Assembly (NCBI GenBank): GCA_023432725.1 | Contig: JAEYUH010000045.1 | Coordinates: 1 to 14,902, forward strand | Direction of reading: 5' to 3' | Length of the DNA stretch: 14,902 nucleotides | Source of the DNA: Actinomycetes bacterium | Lineage (GTDB): Bacteria; Actinomycetota; Actinomycetes; Propionibacteriales; Propionibacteriaceae | Shown: positions 7,240-13,698 of the stretch, in pieces | Layout: every line of letters starts with the position of its first letter | Numbering within the stretch: position 1 is the first letter of the stretch | The notes under the pieces: generated by a model | What the model saw: the letters and a program-made list of their open reading frames with translations, nothing else | Told to the model about the DNA's origin: nothing | The model's database searches: none | Program-made: the position numbers and the translations under genes

Positions 7240-7245
7240 ATGGTA
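7240..7245 (-). promoter_or_regulatory. Possible -10 box for a leaderless transcript of the membrane-protein gene
   Basis: On the - strand TACCAT lies exactly six bases upstream of the ATG at 7233, so transcription could start at the A of the start codon. This matches the absence of a ribosome binding site. A poor TTGGGC sits 16 bases further upstream. The evidence is only a short degenerate hexamer. Confidence 0.3.
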
Positions 7246-7295
7246 GCCAGCCGGACGGGAAGCCCAAGTGCACGACTCGAACCCTTGGCCAACCT

Positions 7296-8591
7296 TTATC
7301 CGGACGGCTCCCCGCCGTACAGGACGCAGGCGACGTCGACCTCGCCGTCACGCCGCAACCGGACGTCGGTGGGCTCGGCGAAGTCGACCTCGACGCCGGC
7401 GGCGGTGGTCTCCAGCCGCGTGACCCCCTGCCACAGGGGATCCTCGGCGGTGTGGCTGCGGATCCTCGCGAAGACCTGGCCGACCTCGGCCGCCGTCCCT
7501 GCGGCCGGGCCGACGACAGCGTGCCGCCCGCTGTGGGCCAGCCCTGCCAGGTCGCCGACGATCGCCTGCTCGCGGGCGTAGGTGGCGACCTCGACCCCCG
7601 TCCAGTGCTCCTCGACGAGAGCTTTCAGGTCGCGTGGCTCCCAGCCGCACTGGGGCTGCGCTACCGGGCAACGGGGGTGGAAGGAGCACCCGACCGGGGG
7701 TCGGGCGGCGTCAGGGATCTCGCCGCGGGGCAGGTCGCGCCCGAAGACGGTGTCGGGATCGATGTCGGGGATGGCGTCCAACAGCGCGCGGGTGTACGGG
7801 TGCCGCGGGTGCTCGAAGATCTCCCGCGTGGGACCGAGTTCGACCACCTTGCCCAGGTACATGATGGCGATCCGGTCGCAGAAGAACTTCGCCGTGGCCA
7901 GGTCGTGGGTGATGTAGACGTAGGTGAGGCCCAGATCGCGCTTCAGGTCGAGCATCAGCTGGAGGATCTTGGCCCGCACGCTCATGTCGAGCATCGACAC
8001 CGGCTCGTCGGCGATCAGCACCTCCGGGTCCAGGATGATCGCCCTGGCGATCACCGCCCGCTGCTTCTGGCCGCCGGACAGGTCAGAGGGATACTTGCCG
8101 AGGAACTGCTCGGCGGGGGAGAGCCCGACCCGTTCCAGGGCTTGGACCACCCTGGCCCGCAGTTCCTCGCCGCGGGCCCTGCCGTGGATCACCAGCGGGT
8201 GGCCGACCGCCGCCTCGATGGTCATCGTCGGGTTCAGCGCGGCGTTGGGGTCCTGGAAGACCATCTGCAGCCGGGTGCGGTAGTGGCGCAGCGCAGCCCC
8301 GCGCAGCCGCGCGATGTCGACCGGCTCGCCGCCGTCCTCCGGGTGGTGGCCGATGCTGCCGGCGGTGGCGCCGACGAGGCCGAGCATCGCCCGGCCGAGG
8401 GTGGTCTTGCCCGACCCCGACTCGCCGACCAGCCCCAGCACCTCGCCGCGCTGCAGGGTGAGGTTCACCCCGTCCACGGCCTTGACGGTGGCGGTCTGCC
8501 TACCGAACAGCCTGGCCAGACCGCTGTTGTGGAGCGCGAAGTGCACCTCGAGGCCGGAGACGTCCAGCACGCTGTCAGGCTTCGTCGGCAA
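7296..8591 (-). CDS. dppF: Peptide-type ABC transporter ATPase (DppF/OppF) with long C-terminal tail
   Basis: This is one of the two ATPases of the importer. Numbered from the chosen start (431 residues), Walker A is GESGSGKTT (56-64), the Q-loop QDPNAALNP (113-121), the signature LSGGQKQRA (171-179), Walker B VLIADEPVSMLD (191-202) and the switch His in ITHD (227-230). The oligopeptide-transporter motif CSFHPRCP (302-309) follows. Standard DppF proteins end soon after that motif, whereas this one continues for about 110 residues (320-431) of acidic, partly beta-like sequence without recognisable motifs. Start choice: TTG at 8591 has AGAGGAG seven bases upstream and overlaps dppD by 17 bases. 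GTG at 8570, four bases beyond the dppD stop, is the alternative but lacks a ribosome site. Confidence 0.92.
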   Translation of the reverse strand: MPTKPDSVLDVSGLEVHFALHNSGLARLFGRQTATVKAVDGVNLTLQRGEVLGLVGESGSGKTTLGRAMLGLVGATAGSIGHHPEDGGEPVDIARLRGAALRHYRTRLQMVFQDPNAALNPTMTIEAAVGHPLVIHGRARGEELRARVVQALERVGLSPAEQFLGKYPSDLSGGQKQRAVIARAIILDPEVLIADEPVSMLDMSVRAKILQLMLDLKRDLGLTYVYITHDLATAKFFCDRIAIMYLGKVVELGPTREIFEHPRHPYTRALLDAIPDIDPDTVFGRDLPRGEIPDAARPPVGCSFHPRCPVAQPQCGWEPRDLKALVEEHWTGVEVATYAREQAIVGDLAGLAHSGRHAVVGPAAGTAAEVGQVFARIRSHTAEDPLWQGVTRLETTAAGVEVDFAEPTDVRLRRDGEVDVACVLYGGEPSG

Positions 8592-9615
8592 CGGCCAGCT
8601 CCTCTCGGACAAGGGGGACGCGCTGCGCCGGGATCAGCGTCTCACGCCGGTCTGCCCAGCACGCGACGTCGTCGCTGCCCAACCGGCTGGGGCCGCCGTC
8701 TCGCGCGAGCAGCGGCGGCTCGGCGGCGGGGCAGATCGCCATCGCGTCGGGGCAGCGGGGGTGGAAGTGGCAGCCAGAGGGCGGTGCGATCAGGTCGGGA
8801 GGCGCGCCGGGGATGGAGTTCAGCCCTTCGGTGGCAAGGGTGATCGTCGAGCGGAGCAGTTCCCTGGTGTAGGGATGCCGGGGGTCGCGGAACACCGTCC
8901 GCGCATCGCCGACCTCGACGATCTTGCCGGCGTACATCACCGCCACCCGGTCGCAGGTCTCGGCGATGATGCCGAGGTTGTGGGTGATCAGCAGCAGCGA
9001 GGTGTCGAAGTTCTGCCGCAGGTCGTGGAGGATCTTGATGATCTGCGCCTCCACCAGCACGTCGAGGGCCGTCGTGGGTTCGTCGGCGACCACGAAGGCC
9101 GGACGCAGCACCAGCGCGAGCGCGATCATCAGCCGCTGCCGCATGCCGCCGGAGAACTCGTGCGGGTACGCCTTCCAGCGCGAGGGCGGGATGCCGATCA
9201 GGCGCAGCACCTCCAGCGAGCGGGCCTCGATCTCGGTCGCCTTCATCCGGGGGTGGTGGGCGCGCAGGGTCTCGATGAAGTGCTCGCTGATCCGCATCAG
9301 CGGGTTCAGCCGGGTCAGCGGCTCCTGGAAGATCATCCCCAGGTCGGTGCCCCGGTGTGCGAACCGCTCCTTCGGCGACATCGCTACCAGGTCGGCGCCC
9401 TTGTAGAGCAGGTTGCCGTCCATCTTCGCCCCCGCCGGGAGCAGGCCCAGCAGGGCGCGCCCGAGGGTCGACTTGCCGCAGCCGGACTCGCCGACCAGGC
9501 CGAGGATCTCTCCGGGCTGGACCGAGAACGAGACCCCGTCCACCGCCTTCACCGGACCCCGCGGGGTGCCGTACCAGACCCGCAGCCCGGTGGCGTCGAT
9601 CACGGGAAGGCTCAT
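8575..9615 (-). CDS. dppD: Peptide-type ABC transporter ATPase (DppD/OppD)
   Basis: This 346-residue cytoplasmic ATPase pairs with DppF. It has Walker A GESGCGKST (42-50), Q-loop FQEPLTRLNP (96-105), signature FSGGMRQRL (154-162), Walker B VVADEPTTALD (175-185), switch His212 (LLITHNLG) and the oligopeptide-family motif CHFHPRCP (282-289), with a further Cys at 295. The FSGGMRQR signature and EPTTALDV are typical of the DppD side rather than DppF. The ATG overlaps the dppC stop as ATGA (9612-9615), and AGGAGG lies seven bases upstream, so translation is coupled. The length is normal for the family (330-350). The substrate is not determined by this subunit. Confidence 0.95.
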   Translation of the reverse strand: MSLPVIDATGLRVWYGTPRGPVKAVDGVSFSVQPGEILGLVGESGCGKSTLGRALLGLLPAGAKMDGNLLYKGADLVAMSPKERFAHRGTDLGMIFQEPLTRLNPLMRISEHFIETLRAHHPRMKATEIEARSLEVLRLIGIPPSRWKAYPHEFSGGMRQRLMIALALVLRPAFVVADEPTTALDVLVEAQIIKILHDLRQNFDTSLLLITHNLGIIAETCDRVAVMYAGKIVEVGDARTVFRDPRHPYTRELLRSTITLATEGLNSIPGAPPDLIAPPSGCHFHPRCPDAMAICPAAEPPLLARDGGPSRLGSDDVACWADRRETLIPAQRVPLVREELAVADEA

Positions 9616-10616
9616 CGGGGGTCCTCCTGGGTGGCCTCGGGCGCCCAGTCCGCGACGGGCTCGACGCTGACCGGGACGGGGACGCCGGACTCACCGGTGG
9701 CCGCGGTGCGCGGCGGCAGCGTGACGGGGGCGAACCGGCGCTTGCGCAGGGTCGGGTTGATGGTTTCGTTGAGCCCCTCGCCGACGAGGGTGAGGCCCGC
9801 CACCAGCAGCACGATCGCCAGGCCGGGGAACATGCCCGTCCACCAGATGCCGGAGGCGGCGTCGTCCATCGCCCGGGAGAGGTCGAAGCCCCACTCGGCG
9901 GCCTCGTTGGGCTGGATGCCGAGACCGAGGAAGCCCAGCGCAGCCAGCGTGGAGATCGCATCCGCGGCGTTGATGGTGCCGATCACCGGGACCGACTGGA
10001 TCACGTTGCTGAACAGGTAGCGGCCCATGATCGTGGTGTTGGACGCCCCGATCGCCCGCGCCGCCTCGACGTAGGTGGCCTCGCGGGCGCTCACCGTGGT
10101 GTTGCGCACCACCCGGAAGTACTGCGGGATGTAGATCACCGTCAGCGAGAGCGCCGCGGCCACCACGCCCGAGCCGAGCGACCCGCGCAGCAGGAACGAG
10201 AACACGATCGCCAGCAGCAGCGACGGGAAGGCGTACAGCGCGTCCATCACGAACACCAGGACGCGGTCCAGGGTGCCGCCGACATAGCCGGAGATCAGCC
10301 CCAGCAGCACGCCGGCCACCCCGGACAGCAGGATCGACAGCAGCACCACCGACAGCGCCGTCCTCGCGCCCCAGACGACCCGGGAGAAGACGTCGTAGAA
10401 CAGGTCGTTGACGCCGAACAGGTGCTGCCCGCCGGGGGGTGCGAACTTGACGAACTTCACACCGTCGGCGGCGGTGGTCTGGTTGTAGCTGAACGGGGCG
10501 ATCCAGTCGGCGAACAGCGCGAACACCACGAACATGCCCACGATCAGCAGGCCGGTGACCAGCAGCCAGCGGGCCATCCCCGTGGTGGCCCGGAACGGGG
10601 CGAGGAGGACTCTCAC
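9612..10616 (-). CDS. dppC: Peptide-type ABC transporter permease (DppC/OppC)
   Basis: This 334-residue inner-membrane permease starts with a short basic segment and a first span (residues 17-40), followed by an extracytoplasmic loop and the DppC hallmark HLFGVNDLFYDVFSRVVWGAR. The last is a variant of the usual FGTDxxGRDVxSR. Four or five more spans follow, and the coupling (EAA) loop reads YVEAARAIGASNTTIMGRYLF. The C-terminus carries a Pro/Val-rich tail of about 35 residues after LRKRRFAP. The frame is open far upstream of the true start. I chose GTG 10616 because it overlaps the dppB stop as GTGA, has GGTGAGG five bases upstream, and precedes the first family-like residues (VRVLLAPFRATTGMARWLL). 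Confidence 0.93.
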   Translation of the reverse strand: MRVLLAPFRATTGMARWLLVTGLLIVGMFVVFALFADWIAPFSYNQTTAADGVKFVKFAPPGGQHLFGVNDLFYDVFSRVVWGARTALSVVLLSILLSGVAGVLLGLISGYVGGTLDRVLVFVMDALYAFPSLLLAIVFSFLLRGSLGSGVVAAALSLTVIYIPQYFRVVRNTTVSAREATYVEAARAIGASNTTIMGRYLFSNVIQSVPVIGTINAADAISTLAALGFLGLGIQPNEAAEWGFDLSRAMDDAASGIWWTGMFPGLAIVLLVAGLTLVGEGLNETINPTLRKRRFAPVTLPPRTAATGESGVPVPVSVEPVADWAPEATQEDPR

Positions 10617-11641
10617 TGGTACCTCACCCTCGGGTCGATCAGGGCGTTGATGACGTCCACCGTGACCGACATCACCACCACGACGAGTGCGAAGAAGGTG
10701 ATGATGCCCTGCACGGCGATGTAGTCGCGGACGTTGATGTACTCGACCAGGCGCAGGCCGAGGCCCGGCCAGTTGAACGTGGTCTCGGTGAGCACGGCAC
10801 CACCCAGCAGCATCGCCGCCTGCAACCCGATCACCGTCACCACAGGGACCAGGGCGTTGCGGAAGGCGTGCCTGCGCACGACGAGGGACTCGGGGATGCC
10901 GCGGGCGCGGGCTGCCTCCACGTAGTCGGCCTGCAGGGTCTGCAGCAGGTTCACCCGGACCAGCCGGATGAACACGCCGCTGATCAGCAGCCCGAGGGTC
11001 ACACACGGCAGGACGTGGTGGAGGAGGATGTCGACGACGGCCGCGGTGTTGCCCTGCAGCAGGGCGTCGAACAGCAGGATGTGGGTTATCGGTTCGGCAG
11101 AGACTGTGAACATCACCCGTGGGGAGGCGATCCCCGAGGTGGGCAGGCCGAGCGGACGCGCCACCCACATCTGCATCAGCAGCCCGACGAAGAAGATCGG
11201 GGCGGCGTAACTGACGATCCCGAAGATCCGGATCACCACGTCGGGGACCGAGTCGCGCATCCGACCGGCCAGCCGTCCCAGCGGCAGGCCGAGGCCGAGG
11301 GCGATCAGGAAGGCGCCGAGGGTGAGGGTCAAGGTGGCGCCGCCGTTGTCGCGGACGATCTCGAGGATGGGGCGGTTGTCGGAGATCGTCTCGCCGAAGT
11401 TGAGGGTCGCCACCTGGCCGAGGTACTCGAAGAACTGGACGACGAGCGGCCGGTCGAGGCCGAGTTGCGCGCGGCGGGCGTCGATGGCCTCCTGCGGCAG
11501 TCGGTCACCGACGGTGGCGGTGACCGGGTCGCCGGGTGCTACCCGCAGCAGGAAGAAGACGAGGGTCAGCAGCACCAGCAGCATGGGGATCACCAGCAGC
11601 ACCCGCTGAAGGATGTAGCGGGGCAGCGAGCCGGCGCGCAT
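10613..11641 (-). CDS. dppB: Peptide-type ABC transporter permease (DppB/OppB)
   Basis: This 342-residue integral membrane partner of DppC has an N-terminal span PRYILQRVLLVIPMLLVLL followed by the family motif RVAPGDPV and a large outside loop with QLGLDRPLVVQFFEYL. The coupling loop is DYVEAARARGIPESLVVRRHAFRNALVP, read in two parts around residue Ile, and the closing block is NWPGLGLRLVEYI with the terminal DVINALIDPRVRY typical of DppB. ATG 11641 is preferred over the in-frame TTG three codons earlier because GAGGAG lies nine bases before the ATG and directly abuts the TTG. It follows dppA after a 129-base gap that holds a strong hairpin, while the next three genes overlap end to start. 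Confidence 0.94.
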   Translation of the reverse strand: MRAGSLPRYILQRVLLVIPMLLVLLTLVFFLLRVAPGDPVTATVGDRLPQEAIDARRAQLGLDRPLVVQFFEYLGQVATLNFGETISDNRPILEIVRDNGGATLTLTLGAFLIALGLGLPLGRLAGRMRDSVPDVVIRIFGIVSYAAPIFFVGLLMQMWVARPLGLPTSGIASPRVMFTVSAEPITHILLFDALLQGNTAAVVDILLHHVLPCVTLGLLISGVFIRLVRVNLLQTLQADYVEAARARGIPESLVVRRHAFRNALVPVVTVIGLQAAMLLGGAVLTETTFNWPGLGLRLVEYINVRDYIAVQGIITFFALVVVVMSVTVDVINALIDPRVRYQ

Positions 11642-11726
11642 CGTTGGCAACTCCTCGGGTCTGCGGGTCCGGCCGTTGGCTGGCGGGTCGGCCCGGTTCG
11701 ACCGCCGGTGGGCGGCCGGGTCGGGG

Positions 11727-11768
11727 CCGGTGGGGGACAGGGCGGCGCCCCGTCCCCCACCGGTGGGG
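11727..11768 (-). terminator. Strong hairpin after dppA (attenuating terminator or mRNA stabiliser)
   Basis: On the dppA sense strand a 12-base-pair GC-rich stem (11763-11752 with 11738-11727), one mismatch and four more pairs close a three-base loop. It opens inside the perfect 14-base palindrome CCCCACCGGTGGGG (11755-11768), which starts three bases after the dppA stop. There is no T-tract. The rest of the operon continues downstream, so it most likely tunes the ratio of binding protein to permease. Its start is the same palindrome as at the chvE hairpin. Confidence 0.65.
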
Positions 11769-11770
11769 CA

Positions 11771-13399
11771 CTACTTGGAGATGCTCCACATCCGGAAGAT
11801 GTAGGTGGCGTCGAGGGTCTCGGCGACCCCCTTCACCTCCGGGAGCGCGACGGCGACGTTCTTGCCGTTCCAGGACGGGATCAGCGGGACGTCGTTGGCG
11901 ACGATGTCCTGCAGCTGGCCGAGGATCGCCTCACGGGCGGCCGCGTCGGTCTCGCCCTGCTGCTTCACCACCAGCTCGTTGACCTCGGGGTTGGAGTAAC
12001 CGTTCTGGAAGAACCCGCCGTCCACGATGAAGGGCGCCAGGTAGTTGTCGGCGTCCAGGAAGTCGGGGTACCAGCCCAGCTGGAAGAGGTCGTACGCACC
12101 CTCCTTGTACAGGCTCTGGTACTCCGACCACTCGGCGCTCTCGATCTTCACCGTGAAGAGCCCGGAGTTGTTCAGCTGCTCGGCGATCATGTTGGCCTCG
12201 TCCACGGCGTTGGGGCCGTAGCGCGTCGGGGTGTACCCGATGGTGAGGTCGACCGGGATCGAGATGCCGGCGTCGTCCAGGATCTTCTTGGCGTTGTCAG
12301 GGTTCGGCGCCTCGCCCCACTTGGTCTGGAAGGACGGGGTGTGGCCACCGAAGCCGGGCGGCACGATCGACCATGCCGGGTTGACCTGGTCGTCGTAGAC
12401 GTCGCGTGCGATGGCGGCGCGGTCGATCAGGTTCGCCACCGCCTGGCGGACGGCGAGCTTGCCCGTGGCCTCGTTCTTGGTCTGGGCGACCCAGTAGCGG
12501 AACTCGGCGCCCTCGCCGTCGACCACGCTGACCGCGCTGTTGGTGCGCAGGCTGGTGAGGTCGGTGGGGCTGAGCGTGCGCCATGCCACGTCGACGCCCT
12601 TGCTCTCAATGGCCTGCCGCAGCGGGGAGGCGTCGGCGAAGTACTGGATGAAGACCCGGTCGGACTGCGGGGTGCGCTTGCCGGCGTAGTTCGGGTTGGC
12701 GCTCAGCGCGGCCTGCTGGTCCTTGGTGAAGGAGTCGAGCTGGAGCGGGCCGGAGCCGACCACCTGGTCGTCGGGCAGCAGGGCGTCGGCAGGGAAGGTC
12801 TCCTCGTCGACGATGGACGCCACGGCCCCGGAGATCACGCTGAGGAAGGTGAGGTCGGGGTTGTTCAGGTGGAAGACGACGGTCAGGTCGTCGGGGGTCT
12901 CGATGGCGCCTGCCTTCAGCTTCGGCGCTTCGGCGCCGTCGGAGAGGTTGGCCAGCAGGATGGACGCGCCGTTGGGGTCGTTGATGGCGATGTTGCGCTC
13001 GAAGGAGAACTTCACGTCCGACGAGGTGAGCGCGTTGCCGTTGGAGAACTTGTTGTCGGGGCGCAGCTTGCAGGTGATGGTCTGCGCGTCGTCGTACTCG
13101 CAGCTCTCTGCGGCGTCCCCGACGGGGGTGCTCTCCCCGCCCGGCACGGCCACGAGCTGTTCGAAGATGCTGTACTGCAGGTTCCAGGAGCCGATGTCGT
13201 AGGCGCCGGCCGGGTCGATGGCGGTGATCTTGTCGGTGGTTCCGAGGATCCATTCGCCGCCGCCGGCCGGGGCCTCGGAAGTCGGCGATCCGCTGGCGCT
13301 ACCGCCCAGCGACGGCGCCGGTGCGCCGGAGCAGGCGGCCAGGCCGAGCAGGGCGATGGCGCCCAGCACGGCGAGACCTGTGCGTTGAGTGATTCGCAT
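11771..13399 (-). CDS. dppA: Peptide-type substrate-binding lipoprotein (SBP family 5, DppA/OppA)
   Basis: This 542-residue extracellular lipoprotein has a signal peptide MRITQRTGLAVLGAIALLG ending in the lipobox LAAC with lipidated Cys23, then a Gly/Ser/Pro linker to about residue 47. The family-5 binding domain includes DPAGAYDIGSWNLQYSIFEQL, the LTSSDVKFSFERN segment, VVGSGPLQL (the usual VGTGPY position), LAVRQAVANLIDRAAIARDVY and GWYPDFLDADNYLAPF. These proteins deliver peptides, but relatives carry nickel, haem or oligosaccharides, so the ligand is open. The ATG at 13399 has AAGGGG four bases before it. An in-frame TTG nine codons upstream is rejected because it would spoil the signal peptide. 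The gene leads the five-gene importer operon. Confidence 0.94.
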   Translation of the reverse strand: MRITQRTGLAVLGAIALLGLAACSGAPAPSLGGSASGSPTSEAPAGGGEWILGTTDKITAIDPAGAYDIGSWNLQYSIFEQLVAVPGGESTPVGDAAESCEYDDAQTITCKLRPDNKFSNGNALTSSDVKFSFERNIAINDPNGASILLANLSDGAEAPKLKAGAIETPDDLTVVFHLNNPDLTFLSVISGAVASIVDEETFPADALLPDDQVVGSGPLQLDSFTKDQQAALSANPNYAGKRTPQSDRVFIQYFADASPLRQAIESKGVDVAWRTLSPTDLTSLRTNSAVSVVDGEGAEFRYWVAQTKNEATGKLAVRQAVANLIDRAAIARDVYDDQVNPAWSIVPPGFGGHTPSFQTKWGEAPNPDNAKKILDDAGISIPVDLTIGYTPTRYGPNAVDEANMIAEQLNNSGLFTVKIESAEWSEYQSLYKEGAYDLFQLGWYPDFLDADNYLAPFIVDGGFFQNGYSNPEVNELVVKQQGETDAAAREAILGQLQDIVANDVPLIPSWNGKNVAVALPEVKGVAETLDATYIFRMWSISK

Positions 13400-13470
13400 G
13401 TGTCCCCTTGATGTCGTCGCGGCCAACGGTCGCGAAGCGGGTCTTGATCGGCAGATTCAACGCCGGTTGT

Positions 13471-13525
13471 ATTACGACTGGGTTACGTTCCCACGCTGCG
13501 CATGAATCGATACCGAATCGTGTCC
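13471..13525. repeat. Series of 11-base direct repeats in the dppA upstream region
   Basis: In exact 11-base register lie ATTACGACTGG (13471), GTTACGTTCCC (13482), a divergent unit (13493), GAATCGATACC (13504) and GAATCGTGTCC (13515). The last two match the tandem pair at 1002-1023, and the first two form their own TTACG pair. The series begins next to a weak - strand -10 candidate, TACAAC (13471-13466). It would therefore cover the -35 zone of a dppA promoter, where OmpR-type or SARP activators bind. The promoter itself is uncertain. Confidence 0.4.
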
Positions 13526-13574
13526 TAACCGGACGCCGCGCGCTGCCCTGAGACCTCTTGTCTCGCCATCTGGG

Positions 13575-13590
13575 CGAACGGGCTCGTTCG
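13575..13590. repeat. Short perfect inverted repeat in the divergent intergenic region
   Basis: CGAACG and CGTTCG flank a four-base GGCT centre. It lies about 100 bases before the ATG at 13699 and next to the larger palindrome at 13597-13622. It could be a regulator half-site pair or a minor hairpin; the six-base arms are weak evidence in GC-rich DNA. Confidence 0.3.
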
Positions 13591-13596
13591 TGCGGG

Positions 13597-13622
13597 GGCT
13601 CGCGGACACCTGTTCGCGAGCC
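13597..13622. promoter_or_regulatory. 26-base near-palindrome, candidate operator or hairpin
   Basis: The arms GGCTCGCGGACA and TGTTCGCGAGCC match at 11 of 12 positions around a CC centre (the twelfth can pair as G:T in RNA). It lies 77 bases upstream of the ATG at 13699 and 198 bases upstream of dppA, in non-coding DNA. The length and AT-poor symmetric arms suit a dimeric repressor such as a TetR-type protein, or an RNA hairpin. No regulator gene adjoins it in this window. Confidence 0.4.
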
Positions 13623-13686
13623 GGTCGGATGGCTGAACGGACTGCCGGAATCGGCGAGATGCGGTGGGCCTGCGCGGCGGTCGGCC

Positions 13687-13692
13687 GACAAT
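13687..13692 (+). promoter_or_regulatory. Possible -10 box for a leaderless transcript of the right-edge gene
   Basis: GACAAT ends six bases before the ATG at 13699, so transcription could start on the A of the start codon. No Shine-Dalgarno sequence is correctly spaced; the G-run 13693-13697 is too close. I see no convincing -35. Confidence 0.35.
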
Positions 13693-13698
13693 GGGGGC

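Noticed and set aside
7264..7290. A tRNA-like GTTCGAG (T-loop-like) stretch between dppF and the membrane-protein gene
   Set aside because: The flanking bases pair poorly as a T-stem, and no anticodon or acceptor arm is visible, so it is neither a tRNA nor a convincing tRNA remnant.
8592..8612. An upstream TTG at 8612 as start of dppF
   Set aside because: It has no ribosome site and would lengthen the overlap with dppD; the TTG at 8591 has AGAGGAG at good spacing.
10868..13411. An 847-codon open frame on the plus strand opposite dppB and dppA
   Set aside because: The product is Val/Gly/Asp/Arg-rich without recognisable domains, and the opposite strand encodes complete DppB and DppA; it is a coding shadow.
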